Source of the DNA: Agapetus fuscipes
Taxonomy: Eukaryota > Arthropoda > Insecta > Trichoptera > Glossosomatidae
Assembly: GCA_951799405.1 (NCBI GenBank)
Contig: OX637356.1
Location: forward strand, 12,423,229-12,487,228
Direction: 5' to 3'
Length of the DNA: 64,000 nucleotides
The position numbers and the translations under genes were made by a program. A model generated the notes under the pieces. That model was not told the DNA's origin, searched no databases, and was given only the letters and a program-made list of their open reading frames with translations. The number at the start of each line of letters is the position of its first letter. Position 1 is the stretch's first letter. This document shows, in pieces, positions 1 through 46,099 of the stretch.

Positions 1-37
1 TGGAATGCAAGCATTCTACCAATTGAGCTATCGACCT
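1..37 (-). mobile_element. tRNA-derived SINE family A, head fragment cut by window edge
   Basis: Reverse complement of a tRNA-like 5' region with A box (TAGCTCAATTGG). Matches the head of the fuller copies at 7461 and 10466. It directly abuts the SINE B copy that follows. Confidence 0.6.
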
Positions 38-273
38 TTATACGAGCTTGATCGTCGTCGCTACAAAGCGCCAATTCTCAAGCAAGACCCAGTTGCTGTA
101 AGGCTGGATGGACCTTTGGTGACCGGTCATTGGTAAATGTTTTATGAATTTTTCAACCCAGCGAAGAGCAAATTTGAAAATATAAATGGTATATTTTTTG
201 TGCTCCGCCGGGTATCGAACCCACAACCTTCCCATTCAGAGTCCGCAGTGTTACCACTGAGCTACGGACCGGT
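38..273 (-). mobile_element. tRNA-derived SINE family B copy
   Basis: On the minus strand a tRNA-like head (gaccggtccgtagctcagtg, with B-box-like GGTTCGATACC and cggcggagcac) precedes a body shared with 51.94-52.24 kb and 60.42-60.72 kb (e.g. caagacccagttgctgtaag in plus orientation). Confidence 0.75.
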
Positions 274-748
274 CTGTATGTGATACATATATGAGGATGA
301 TTTATTTATTTTATTTTGTACATGACAAAAGAGTGCCGTTTTTGTGTGTGTCACACCTTAAGGGCCCTCAAGCATGTGTAAAGGGTTTTCGTATCTTCTA
401 GTTTTGTTTTCTAATTGAGTTTAAGTGATTTTCAATAGAGTCGGAACAAAATAATCCCCTAGTTTGCTAACCTTATAACATTCTGTTTTTTTTACTTTCT
501 TGTTATCTAATATTAAAGTGACCTGTGAGCCAAAATAAATTGGTTATTTTCCGACTCGATTGTATATGTTTGTGTATTCTTCTTATAACCATAGAAAGAA
601 GATTGTGTGTACAAATGTTATTTGGATTTAAGGAGTAGATCATTTTGTTTTGGAGTAATCCTAATGAGGGCTTAGATGGAGTAGCAAGTCGTAGATTTTA
701 ATTCCAAATCACGATACAAGTCTGAGCCGGAAGTCTGCTCTGTTTCAG

Positions 749-35335
<34,587 letters not shown>

Positions 35336-36179
35336 CATAGAGCCCTCTCCAACAAATCCCACTGCACCAAACTAACAGCCGATCCTGCATTTGTGGTTCT
35401 TGTGCTGACACTAACGGGCTGCTTGGTCTATGGGACAGTGCTAACATTATAATATTGTGTAATGACACTAATTGTTAAAGTAGTTAACGAGTGTGGCAGT
35501 CAACTGGTGTGGGTTATTGGCAATAATTTAACAGAACTAAATTTTTACGATATTCTGAAAAGTGCATCTTAATTAGTTTTTTCTTTTGGGTAAGTTGAAA
35601 TAATTTTTTTGAGTCATTTAAATGCCGCAAGCATCGATCAATGTAAAAGAAATAGATGGTTTAATATGAATCTTAAATGCTCATTTACCTTTGTAAATTA
35701 GATTATAGATGGAGTATTACAGCCGTTTGGCTTGCCAATAGAACCACACCAAAGGTGTAGCTTTAGTAAGGTGAGGTATATGAGAACTGTCAAAAAAACA
35801 TTGTTGTTTTTTTATCTCTCTTTTATAACATATGACACTTCTATCTAGTGTCTCTTTTTTCATTGTCTACCAACTTTTGCTCCATGGTAAGTGCATTAAT
35901 TTGGAAAGAAACTGACATACACCATATAGTTCTTTAATTTTGATCGATGGCTGTAAGCATTAAATTAAAACAACAATAGCATTTTTCCAAATGTATAGAA
36001 ACTAAAAAGCTCACTAGAGGCGCTATTTGAGTTCAGATGTATTTTCTGTTTAAATTTATGATTGAGCTTAAATATTTAGTTTTATACTTGGCTACAATAT
36101 CATGTGATTTCTTTTACGACATCATTTATAGGTTAGAATGTTTTCTGATTTTTTCCAAACTATTTTTTGATCTTACATA

Positions 36180-36527
36180 AATAAATTGTAAGATAGTTTC
36201 ATTTATTGCAGAGGCATTAAGTACCATATAAAAAATAAAGCTAACTTTTTTTTAGGTTATGTTCTCAACATTTGTACTGTCATGTGTTACACTCAAAACT
36301 CCATTAAAATTATAAGCTGTCACTTCATTCTAATTGGTTCTTTCTTTTCTATTAAGTTTTTTTCCTTCATTTCTGTTCAAAGAAATGTACCATTTTGTCT
36401 AAACTTTTATAACATTGTAATGATTTTGATTGTTTTACAGGAAACGCAACTGGATTGGCTCAGATTTCAACGAATCCAAAATAACATAAACTAAATACAA
36501 AACTAAACAATTGTTGTAAATAATAAA
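36180..36527 (+). terminator. candidate polyadenylation signals for the collagen gene
   Basis: AATAAA occurs at 36180-36185, 36234-36239 and 36522-36527, that is 0.85-1.2 kb after the collagen stop codon. Which is used cannot be told. AATAAA is common by chance in such AT-rich DNA. Confidence 0.45.
36441..36494 (+). other. possible alternative terminal exon in the 3' region
   Basis: A pyrimidine-rich stretch and ttgttttacag precede an 18-codon phase-0 frame, ETQLDWLRFQRIQNNIN and TAA, followed 28 nt later by AATAAA. The phase matches the 3' ends of exons 22 and 23, so it could be an alternative last exon, or chance within 3' UTR. Confidence 0.25.
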
Positions 36528-37084
36528 TGCTGCATTATCTTTGATAGTAATTCATATTCAAAAACAACAACTTTACATTATAATAACTAATTATACCTAC
36601 ACTGTTTTTAAAAACGTCCATGATGTCTCAATACAGTAAGTTTTTTTTGTAAAATATAGTGTTCCCTCAAATGTTAAGGAAAAATAATTGTAAGTTATAA
36701 GCCTACAAAAGTAATATCCAAAGATTTATTTAGTAAAAATACCATTCATACTTCAAATGAGATGTATAGAGGTAAAAACGGGAATGTAGGATTTTTTTTA
36801 AATTACTTTAATACATGGACCTGATTGTCTGCGTTTCCCCATGTTTATCTCATTTCCCAAAAATATCTGAGATCGCTGTTTTTGGCTCTATACAACTCAA
36901 ATGTTAAGTACTTTATTCCTTATTCAATAATATTTTTTATAAATTAAATGTCTCTGGAAACATTAATTCTACTTCTGAAGTATTTAAACTAAGTACATAT
37001 TTTATAAAGGTTTTCAGCAAAAAATCTCTTGCCTACATGCAAAAATGCTTTTAAAACAAGATAAAAATTTGAATCCTGTTTTCA

Positions 37085-37165
37085 AGAATCTGTTAGTGAT
37101 CCATCGGAGCTGGTTGTTCCGTATGTTTCACCCCTGTCTTCGATGGGCTTCTTCAGCCATGTAAT
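37085..37165 (-). mobile_element. half foldback element
   Basis: Minus strand reads CTGAAGA, A, GCCC..., GGGGT, GAAAC (37156-37125), the layout of the other foldback cores. No opposite arm. Confidence 0.5.
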
Positions 37166-37254
37166 TACAATTCAACTGGAGATACGGGGGAAAAGAACAT
37201 TACTCTCTTTTCTGATTGCACCACAGCAACAGAAAACACTACTCTAATCGTCAC

Positions 37255-37515
37255 CTTAGTGTTTGTTTGTCTTATCTGCAACAGAGGTACATAATTTCAC
37301 ATGAACAGTGTTTGTATGTGCACGGGACCAATGTGTCTTATGAATGTTGACAAATTATTTTGAAAATATTAACAGCGACTCTCACATTATCGTGTTTTAC
37401 GTCTTTTTCTCAGCTAAGATTGTGCAGAATATGATTCTTAAATTAGATAAATCCATTTGAAAGTCATCTTTAAATCAAATGGTGGATAAGTCAAACAAGC
37501 ACTAGGGTGACGTAA
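37255..37515 (+). repeat. dispersed repeat family E, copy
   Basis: tttgtcttatctgcaacaga, cagtgtttgtatgtgcac, cattatcgtgttttac and gtcaaacaagcactagg follow the order of 2400-2650. Confidence 0.65.
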
Positions 37516-39145
37516 TGTCAATTGCCAGGTGTGAAAGCCTAAACGTACAACAATAAAAATATCACATACTAACTTAATTAAAAGGGAAATTTAAAACAAG
37601 ACTTTGCTGGTATTATCTTAAAAAATATATGCATTACCTCAAATAAAAACTAGACAATGAAGAGAACAAATAGGTTAGGATGACAATGGAAAGGATATAC
37701 TTTTTCCACAACAAAAATCTTGCATTTTAAACAATGGATTCATATAGAATCAAAGACATCTAAGTATTTTTTGAAAATCAGATAATAATGTTGAAACATA
37801 CATTTATCTCATATTTCACAAAAATCCTAGATAACCATGTTTGATTCTACATAGCTTTGTTATTCTTTTGATTATTATTAATGAAGATCACTACAAAAAC
37901 ATATGTATACATGTTCCTCTTATTTAATAAATATTTTTTATCACTTAAACATAAGTGCAAACTCATAAAACTAATATATTAATTAATCTATTTAAAATAA
38001 AATAAGAAAACAGGTTTTCAGTTCAAAAATTTCATAGTATAGTTTATACATTCCTTCTGACATATTTTCTGGATAAAACAAATACTTTTCAATATGTTTT
38101 AATACTCTAAATTTTTTTTATAATCTTTGAACTCTCTAGCTTAAATTTTATTTCACATAATTTCTCTCTTCAATAATAAACAGGTTTATTATTTTTTTTC
38201 AATAAAATTGTACATATTTTATATAAATAGCTGTAAAGTATTATATAAAGTTCTTTTTTTTTTACAATTTGAAAGAATAAGATTTACGTCAATTTGTATG
38301 AACTGCCATTTTTTGTAATTAAGTTTAGAACAAGGGACAGAAATTGTTCTCGGTATTTTTAAAGTTTTAAATTCAATAAATGGATAAGTAAACACTTGTA
38401 AAACAAACTATCTTTTGAACATTTACAGAATAATACAACTTTTTGAAAATCAAATTGTTAATACACAAACCATAAAAAATATTTTGAAAATCATTTTACC
38501 CCAGTTAGCTCCTGGCGATGATTGGCTAGCATTCGAAAGCGCATTACATATTGAAGTCATGAATACAAACAATGTTTCTTCAAAAAGTGTTTATTTCATA
38601 TTTAAATTATTAGTAAATTAGAAAGAATACAATAATGGATAATACACAAATATTTTCAAATTTAGTGCCGTATTTGCAATGAGAGCAGTTTAATCTCAAA
38701 AGTTGATTCATATTTTGCGAATTCACAATAAAAATGTAAATATTTTCAAGAATGAATGTGTATTTAGTATAAACAATATTTCATATTACATATATTCATA
38801 TGTAGGTTACTTAAATATCTTACAGAATAAATAAATACGTGAAGTTTCTATGCATAAACTAGGAATTTGGCATGTAAGTATATTTTGATAAACATGGGTA
38901 TTTTCATTTAAGCTATGATTAATTGTAGGTTAAGACGCATTAATCTCTCAATTCCCCATTGTCATTTTTTTATAAATAACGAATAAATCAAACGCTGTTG
39001 TAAAAAACAAATATTTTAAAATTAAACTCGTTACAAAAAATATGGACCCTGGTTTTATTTTCATCAAATACAATATGTTGAACGTAGAAAACATGGTTAA
39101 TCAAGCAACGTGTATTATTCCCTCAAACATAAACGCAAAATGCAA

Positions 39146-39207
39146 CAAAGCTACACATAAAGTGTAACTTCTTGCCTGCGTTATCCTCGAAAGGGGTTGC
39201 ATGTGGC
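39146..39207 (-). mobile_element. SINE family A, 3'-end fragment
   Basis: ctacacataaagtgtaactt and tcgaaaggggttgcatgtgg match the end of the 10466 copy. Confidence 0.65.
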
Positions 39208-40656
39208 GATTCGGAACCTATGTCCACACCTCATCATCCAGGGTGATACAAAAGTACTTCTAGATAATTCAATGCATGTACTGCATCTACACAAAAATGG
39301 ACAAGATAAAAGGATCATCGCAAACAGATTAATAAAGTACAGATTCAGAACAAAAAAGGCAGATATCAACAGCCTACCACTGCTATGAGTTGGAGCAATA
39401 TCAACGAGAAGAGAAGATTTTGAGTCTAGACAAAATTCCTATCTGACTATGGAGCTATAACTGGGTTTTGAAACATCATTCTGAATTAAAAACTGCTTGA
39501 AATCCTGTAAGTAATGATATGGTCTATTCTGAGCAAACCAGAAAACCGTACTCTTGTGAGATTTCATAGAGTAAAAGGGACATTTCAGTAAGCTAAAATA
39601 CACACTTAAGTTTTATCAACCCTACTCTAAATTGAACACAACTATGTACCATTATTGTACTACAGGTATATCACAAACCACAAAAGCTAGACACACAATT
39701 CCAAACATGGCAATCACAATAATATTGAGGTATATACGAGTACACATTTCAAATGGATATCACGACATGAAATTGGCAAACAAGCAATATTTGTACCTTT
39801 CTTATTTTAATACATACATTTGCATCAATAAAGCCCGGGTGTTTAAAACTTAGCTTAGTGACTTTTACTGAGCCCAAATTAAAAACTTACGAGAATTGTG
39901 CGGTTAGATTTTTTGCTCAGCTGAATATTCTTCAACGATGCAAAGACAATTTTCAGAATAACAGGCCGCTTGTGGAAGATTTATGGCAGTGGGTTCCCTA
40001 TTTTTGGTAAGTATTTAAGTAACAACATTAACAAAACATTGATAATGTGAATTAAATGCTTGTTATACAACTTTAAAAAATTGATAAACATTTTATGGAG
40101 GAATTTCATTTAACAATAAATTAAAGAAGGCTTACAATTTTTGTTATTGTTAACTATGGGCAGTGAAGGTAGTTTTGTTACATTACAAACATCTTCTAAT
40201 TTTTCAATTTCCTAACTAAAGAAAATGCAATTGTCAATAAGTCAATCTCTTTTCAACTGTCACTTTTTACAAACCAATGTCTATAAAAACATGGAAAAGA
40301 GACGAGTAGACCTCATCACATCATTTCTAAGGACTTATTAGATCATGGTTATCGTAGGATCTCCGACCAGCGATGTCTAATTAAAAAATGTGCCAGGTAA
40401 CTGCATTTATTTTGGTCATAAACATTCTACATCCATCCTTTTGTATAGACAGCTTATCTGATAAATGCAAGAAAACTTGGCTTGCAGACTCAGCAATAAA
40501 ACATGGCGATGCATAGTCAGCTGATCGCGTTATGTATGTTTTCAATACAAACTGTGTGTAATAGGAAACTGACATTGTTATATACTCTGTGATAGCTCCA
40601 CTATTGAATAAGAGTTTTAGGCTTATACGATTGGCTGATCATGCTGGAGTGTTTCT

Positions 40657-40793
40657 TTCCAGGATCTGTTGCCGTGGTCTGTGGGAGCTGGAGCTTCCAG
40701 ATGTTTCGCCCATGTCTAAGAAGTCCATCGTAGATATGGGCGAAACATCTGGAAGCTCCAGCTCCCACAGAACACAGTAACAGATCCCGGAAT
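40657..40793. mobile_element. foldback element, about 60-bp arms
   Basis: ggagctggagcttccagatg and catctggaagctccagctcc are exact inverses; the loop holds aagaagtccatcgtagat. Carries gggcgaaac on both strands. Confidence 0.82.
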
Positions 40794-40943
40794 GCAACTC
40801 TACAGAATCCCACTATTAGTTAAAATACATTTTCTCTGGGTAACCTATTCCAACTTCATCTACATAAATTTACTAATCATTTGAGTCATAAAGAACCAAT
40901 GATGGCCATTTAAGATTTAATTGGTGGACAGCTGTTGCCATGT

Positions 40944-40949
40944 TTTATT
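40944..40949 (-). terminator. polyadenylation signal, PTRHD1 gene
   Basis: AATAAA on the minus strand about 127 nt past the PTRHD1 stop codon. Confidence 0.5.
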
Positions 40950-41075
40950 ACTTGCTATCTTAAAATAGATACTATCGACGCCTGTTGAGTCTGCAGGCTC
41001 TGATCACTATCTTTGTCTTAGTTTATGGTATAAAAATACTTAAAATACGAATGTCATGGTACATATCATGAGAAT

Positions 41076-41261
41076 TCAGTCAATAATGGTGTGTCGATAC
41101 AATTTATATTTGCCCAGGTATTTCTTCACATCCTCTTTGTAGTACGGCTTCAGTGCAATACAAGTTGGGATATTCTCAGGTTGTTCAATCCAAACCTTGT
41201 GATCGATCGCATTGTCTTGCAAGACTTGTGCCACATCCAGGAGAGCCCTTTCATTCGGAAC
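41076..41261 (-). CDS. PTRHD1: PTRHD1 exon 2
   Basis: 186 nt including stop. After acceptor ttttcag it reads VPNERALLDVAQVLQDNAID, continues through the IPTCIALKPY core and ends KYKLYRHTIID. In-frame with exon 1 at phase 0. Confidence 0.93.
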   Translation of the reverse strand, partial: VPNERALLDVAQVLQDNAIDHKVWIEQPENIPTCIALKPYYKEDVKKYLGKYKLYRHTIID

Positions 41262-43948
41262 CTGAAAATTGGAAACAATGATATTAAATACCAATCTTTA
41301 CAACAAAAATGCTGTGAGATCTACATATGCCTGAGTGGGATACTTCATCTGGAAGCATTTGTACCCCGGGTATAAAACATTGCTTAAATTCACCTCAATT
41401 GGTGTATCAAAACTAAATCACTCCTTGACTCATAGGTTGGTATGCGGCTGACCACCAAAGCTGTAGAAAATGGTTCACTATGCCAATGCCACCCCAGTTT
41501 CAGGGACGGCAAGAGTTGCAGGGTGTATGCCCATTTCAGATTTGGGTTTTTGTGTTGTAAGTAGGTTCACATGCGGCATGTGCAAGAGCGATCTTGTCCG
41601 TGTCTGCTTGTGAGAATGCATATAATGTGAATCCCTAATGTTACATATATTTGCAAATTAGATTAGATTAGCCGCGCAGAGCCACGAGGACGGTGTTTGG
41701 TGACCGAGCCTTTAGCGTTGCTGCTCCAACAGCAATTCTCTATCTGCGACCCTCAGGGAGCTGAAGACTGAGGCAGCTTTTCGCAAAGGGCTCAAAACCT
41801 ACTTTTTCAAAAACTCTTACAAAGCGCCTTTGCAGTGACTCAGTCACGAAAAGGCGCTATACAAATGTTATTCATTATTATTACTATTAGACTCTCTAGG
41901 ACTAATGTCATATATTTCATAACAATATTGATTTACGCAATCGAGGTGAGTTTTACGTAAAGTCTTATACTCGGGACACTGATTAGTGATTGTTTTAATT
42001 GCAAGAACTAATTTTATTCTTAGAATTTATTGTGAGGTCTGACAGAATAGTTTCTGAACGCAAGAGTAAGTTTTGAACAATAGAAAATTAGTTGGAATAA
42101 AAATAAACACAAATTGCAACTACGTGCTGTCAGTGTTTAGAATTATGTCAGGTACAGACTATTACAGTACTGTAACATGAAACTAGCTACAATGTCAGCT
42201 AATTTTAATCACTATTGTATGTCTTGCCATCATCGATATAAATAAAAGGATTGATCATCATCATCATCATTGGCACGACAACCCGGGGTGGGTCTTGGCC
42301 TCCCTCAGCAACCGCTGTCTATCCAACGTCTTCCTCCTCCAGTCCCACATTCCCACTGCACGGCAATCCCCCACCACTCCGTCCAGCCATCTTGAACGTG
42401 GTCTTCCCACTTCTCACAAAAGGATTGATAAATCATCAATATTTTATTTATATCGATGCCTGCCATAAAATTGTTGTATGACACGACTCAAAACTAAACA
42501 ACCGATAGGAATAATGAGACAAACAAGATTATTTAAAAATAAAGAAACATTCCAACCATGTTTTTATCCTAAAAACAGGCAGGCCAACACACCGAGACTT
42601 TTTTTTAAATTGAGTGTGTTTCCACTCTCTCCGTTAACATTTTCTATTGACTCCGTTAACATTTCTACTCGGTCCTTGGCAACCCTCAACTTGTATAGTA
42701 CAAATTAGATACTGTGGTCCACAATACCATATGAGTTTGACACGCCTACTATGGCCGTGTTCGGAGAGCTCGTTTGACCACAGTGAGCGCTTACAGTAAA
42801 AATCATGATCGGGGAGGAGTATGGGAGCTCAGTTGCAAAACACCCTGAACGATCATAAGCAAACTTCATATGTCAACCAGACAGCAGCTGTCAAAGCTCG
42901 GCAGAATATAGATTTATCTCAAAATGGATTATTCAGTTATAATTATGATATTTTCAATTATTGAGGTGCTTCTGATATCTCAATCCATTTCTTAGGGCCT
43001 GTTGCACCAAACTCCAATCAGACGAAAATCAAAATTAAGTGTGATTTCTCCCTTTCAAATCAAACAATTGATTGCATTTACGTAAGTCAGCTGATGTGAA
43101 TCATATTTCCTGTTCAAATTCCATCACATTTTTACCAACTTTCGAGAAATACGAGATTTAACCGAGGTCCTTACCAGAACTAAGCAATCAAATTTGATGT
43201 TTCAATTAAATATTGATTGGAGGTTGGTGCAACAGGCCCTTAACATTTATAATTGTGGCTAATATTTGTGTTATTGAGGTTAACTATCAACTATCAGTGG
43301 AACAGTATGAACCAGCAGTGTAAAGTTAGGAACGCTTACGCTGATCCACTTTTGCAAACAAGGGAAATTAGCGAACGGCCAAGCTGTCGTGCGTCACGTC
43401 ATCATTGTTATGTTTGCTTACGATGAGTTCCCTGACTGTGTGAGCGCTCAAAGTGCTTGAAGCGCACTCCCCGAACACAGCCTATAAAATATAAAGGGAC
43501 ACAGCTTGCATGAGAGAGGCTGACTTGGGAATTCGGTTTGAAAACAAAACCAGATAAGCATGTGGAAGCACAGAGGATGCCAAGACCTTAGTCAACTAGA
43601 CCTGTGACGTCACCTCGCTGAAAGAAAATTAGAACCCGAAAAATTGATCAGATTCTATTTGAGAACATTATTCAAATCTTAGATGCACATGAAATATACA
43701 ATTTTTAACACTTAAAAATCAGATTAAAAAAACATGTTAGATATCAATGATTTAAAGATTACCTCCAGAACCACCTTGTGCATATTGTCCAGATCAGAGA
43801 GATACTCCTTGGTGTTGGGATCGTCTTGAAAAAGATGAGTGACTGCTGTGGTGGCATGACAGGCTTGGGCGACGAACGCTCCCATCGGCCATTGCATGTC
43901 TCTCAACAAGTCGTGGCGGACCAAAATATACTGCACAAGCTTTGCCAT
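41076..43948 (-). CDS. PTRHD1: PTRHD1-like peptidyl-tRNA hydrolase domain protein (complete, two exons)
   Basis: Gene-level entry. Exon 1 is 43948-43763 and exon 2 is 41261-41076, both phase 0 at the junction, giving 123 residues. The N-terminus MAKLVQYILVRHDL, the stretch MGAFVAQACHA and the C-terminal half (HKVWIEQPENIPTCIALKPY) match the PTH2/PTRHD1 fold: first beta strand with adjacent Arg, the Gly-x-x-x-Gln-x-x-His-A helix, and the WxExPE(N)IPTCIAxKPY region. PTH2 enzymes hydrolyse peptidyl-tRNA to recycle tRNA. PTRHD1 is a cytosolic paralogue of uncertain activity, linked in humans to parkinsonism with intellectual disability. Length is close to family size (about 140 in human). The 2.5-kb intron hosts a LINE end, a dispersed repeat and two nested MITEs. 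It is transcribed in the same direction as the downstream Toll gene, 7 kb away. Confidence 0.93.
41425..41665 (-). repeat. family W copy abutting a LINE end
   Basis: ggttggtatgcggctgacca, gttgcagggtgtatgcccat and tgtctgcttgtgagaatgca; runs directly into the LINE fragment at 41665. Confidence 0.8.
41665..41888 (+). mobile_element. CR1/L2-like LINE 3' end with microsatellite tail
   Basis: PRRTVFGDRAFSVAAPTAIL is the conserved polymerase C-terminus. It is followed after a stop by QLFAKGSKPTFSKTL and the tail aggcgctatacaaatgttat + attattattac, typical of CR1-clade 3' ends. Confidence 0.8.
41925..41990 (+). repeat. dispersed repeat F
   Basis: ttacgcaatcgaggtgagtt and tatactcgggac recur at 47605-47672 and 59030-59090. 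About 65 bp; class unknown. Confidence 0.55.
42260..42420 (+). repeat. dispersed repeat J, copy 1
   Basis: After an (atc)n run: ggtgggtcttggcctccctc and ccagtcccacattcccactg. A related but diverged copy lies at 54440-54545 (ccttggcctccttcaacatt). Confidence 0.5.
42753..43482. mobile_element. outer MITE, GGCYGTGTTCGG ends, interrupted by a Harbinger MITE
   Basis: Left end GGCCGTGTTCGGAGAG and inverse of right end GGCTGTGTTCGGGGAG, flanked by TAT on both sides. The 730 bp includes the nested 245-bp element. Confidence 0.75.
42995..43239. mobile_element. PIF/Harbinger-type MITE nested in the outer MITE, TSD TTA
   Basis: Ends GGGCCTGTTGCACCAA and inverse with 25 of 26 matching bases; TTA at 42992-42994 and 43240-43242. 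Confidence 0.9.
43763..43948 (-). CDS. PTRHD1: PTRHD1 exon 1
   Basis: 186 nt, 62 codons, starting at ATG (MAKLVQYILV) and ending ...MHKVVLE with donor gtaatc. The first Met is chosen because the domain begins directly after it, as in PTH2 family members. Confidence 0.93.
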
Positions 43949-44759
43949 TTTGAATTAACAAATTACTGTACGACACAACAAGAGGCAACTGAATCGCTGT
44001 ATGAAATGTGAATTTAGCACGGATTTTTTTAGGTTATAAAATATTTTGACAGCTTGACAGTTTGACAGCTATGCCGTGTTCATAAATGTCGTTGAAAGTG
44101 CTACGAATACCAGATCGATAGAAAAGTTGTCCCTTCACCTTTTAAAAAAACAAATATTCAACATAAATCAAATAAAAACTATGGGAAAAATATTTTTTTA
44201 AGAAAATTTTAACACCGCGTCCATAGTCTATAGATTTTTTTTCATATTCATTATTTTTTTAGTAACGAGAAGTGTGTAATGGGGGAAAAGTTTGTAGCTG
44301 GCAGCATTACTTCATGGCGCCAATTCCGAAAACTTCAAATGGAATTGGATTCACACTTCCAATGCAAATTTAAAAAGTCGTAATCAGCTCGACGGTTGAA
44401 AGGACGTATATCGCAGTAAATTTCTTTATTGCTTTCCCAAAACATTGCAGCATTCTTTCGTATTTTAATTTAATTGACACATTTACAAAGTAAGTAATAA
44501 AAATCACAATCTTAACCTTTCCTTTATAATTTACCAAATTTGTTCCTTTAAATTTTTATCACCGTACTTTAAGTTCGGTGACAAAAAAAATAAATCTGGT
44601 ACTTTTGCGAAACAACTAACTTCGTTTTTTTAGTGGGGCGATAATATCAACTTTTGATCTTTTTGATACAGCTTGAAATAAATAAACCAGCCCTCTGTCG
44701 TGTAGGAATGACAAATTAAAATTCTCTCACCATGTGGGGTATTACCCCACACTCGTTAA

Positions 44760-44960
44760 GACACGCCCCCAACCAATCACAGTGAGAGAAAGTCGCTTAG
44801 CAAGAGAAAGTATTTAAAAAGGCTCGCAAACGCATTATCAGCAGTCTGTGACCGTCGTCAAGCAAGTGCGTTGTGTTTTCGCGCTCGATATCGTGAATTT
44901 TAAGTTCGCGGGTACTTAAATGTTAATTTTTGTTCAACAAGCTTTTGAAATGTTGAAAAC
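44760..44960 (+). promoter_or_regulatory. orphan core promoter (CCAAT, TATA-like, initiator)
   Basis: ccaatca at 44773, tatttaaaaagg at 44811 and tcagcagtc about 29 nt downstream form a textbook core. Upstream, gtggggtattaccccac is a 17-bp palindrome. The transcript-side sequence is unusually GC-rich (gccgtcgtcaagcaagtgcg-like) but has no ORF. May be a solo LTR or the remains of a gene duplicate. Confidence 0.4.
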
Positions 44961-45089
44961 TGATATAAAATTTAAAAGTGTAAACAATAAATCAAATTAA
45001 ATAAAAAAATAAATGAAATACACTTACTTAACCTCACTTTATTGTCAAATAAAATAATTTAACTGAACGTAATCAGTACAAAATTTGAA

Positions 45090-45155
45090 TGAGTTGAACA
45101 CAAGCTCGCATGCGTAGAGTGCAAGCACTCTACCAACTATGCTATCGACCAGGCT
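45090..45155 (-). mobile_element. SINE family A, head fragment
   Basis: acacaagctcgcatgcgtag, agcactctaccaacta and gctatcgacc are the inverse of the tRNA-like head. Confidence 0.65.
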
Positions 45156-45668
45156 TATTTTTGAAAAAAAAGTAGGTTTCCGCCATTAATTCTTGAACTA
45201 TTGAAATATAATACGTTTGTGTATTTAAAATAAGTGTTTCATAAAAAAAACAGTGAGCAGTGCATCGTTTTCTTCTTCATTCAATTGAGCACCATCATGA
45301 GAAAGCCTGCAAAAAATGCGATATTAATATTTTTTCTTTAAAAGTAACACGTAGGGCCACATAATATTTTATATCCTAAATCAAAGTGATGGGAATTAAG
45401 TGTGTTTAAAAATAATTTCAATGGATTACTTGAAATAACGTGACATGTGAAAGCCAAAATAGGAGCAGCAGCCGGGAGCTTGCGCTGACACATGTAAATT
45501 ATTATTTATTAATACTCGCGTAAAGTATATAGTGTGTTCCAGGGCTGGTTTTACAATGATGTAAGTCATTTTGAATTTATACAATGTTTTCTTGACATTA
45601 AATTTATTTACTTTATATTTTGTATTGTTTGTGTATTAACACTGTGAAAATTCATTTTGTTTCAATTT

Positions 45669-45922
45669 ATAATTTTTGGATGAAATTTTTCAAGCAAAAC
45701 ACTGTTTATTTTCACTATAGACTTTATTTAAAAGATTAAAATCTTTAAAACAAAATTACGAACGTTTTCGACCTAGAAGGTCATCATCAGGTATATATAC
45801 CTGATGATGACCTTCTAGGTCGAAAACGTTCGTAATTTTGTTTTAAAGATTTTAATCTTTTAAATAAAGTCTATAGTGAAAATAAACAGTGTTTTGCTTG
45901 AAAAATTTCATCCAAAAATTAT
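45669..45922. mobile_element. 254-bp near-perfect palindrome (foldback element)
   Basis: Symmetric around 45795/45796 (gtatatatac) with no spacer and no indels: ataatttttggatgaaattt at the left, its inverse at the right. Each strand carries CTGATGA, T, GACCT/AGGTC, GAAA. Same core as 5374-5690. Confidence 0.92.
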
Positions 45923-46099
45923 TTACTTTATTTTTGTTGACATATTTGTTTTTTTTTTTTTTAATTGTGAAGGCTTTGTTAAGGAATCCTGTGCCGGAGG
46001 TTCCCCATTTCTTGAAAGGCTTGAGAAGAGGCAGGTTAGTGCCTTGCAGAAGACCGCACTAAGCAACTTAATCTATTGCTGGTTGAGATTTGTAGAAGC

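Larger units (their letters stand above)
36528..40940. other. intergenic stretch between collagen and PTRHD1 genes
   Basis: AT-rich with no convincing coding exon. It holds half of a foldback element near 37.1 kb, a dispersed-repeat copy at 37.26-37.52 kb, a SINE 3' end at 39.15 kb and an inverted repeat at 40.66-40.79 kb. A 63-codon frame at 39197-39388 has no recognisable domain. Confidence 0.6.
41262..43762 (-). other. PTRHD1 intron (2.5 kb)
   Basis: Only intron of the gene. Contents: family W copy, LINE 3' end, dispersed repeat J, and a MITE nested in a MITE. No additional in-phase exon seen. Confidence 0.8.

Noticed and set aside
39197..39388. 63-codon frame MHVAIRNLCPHLIIQGDTKV...
   Set aside because: No domain recognised, no splice context, overlaps a SINE fragment; insufficient evidence for a gene.
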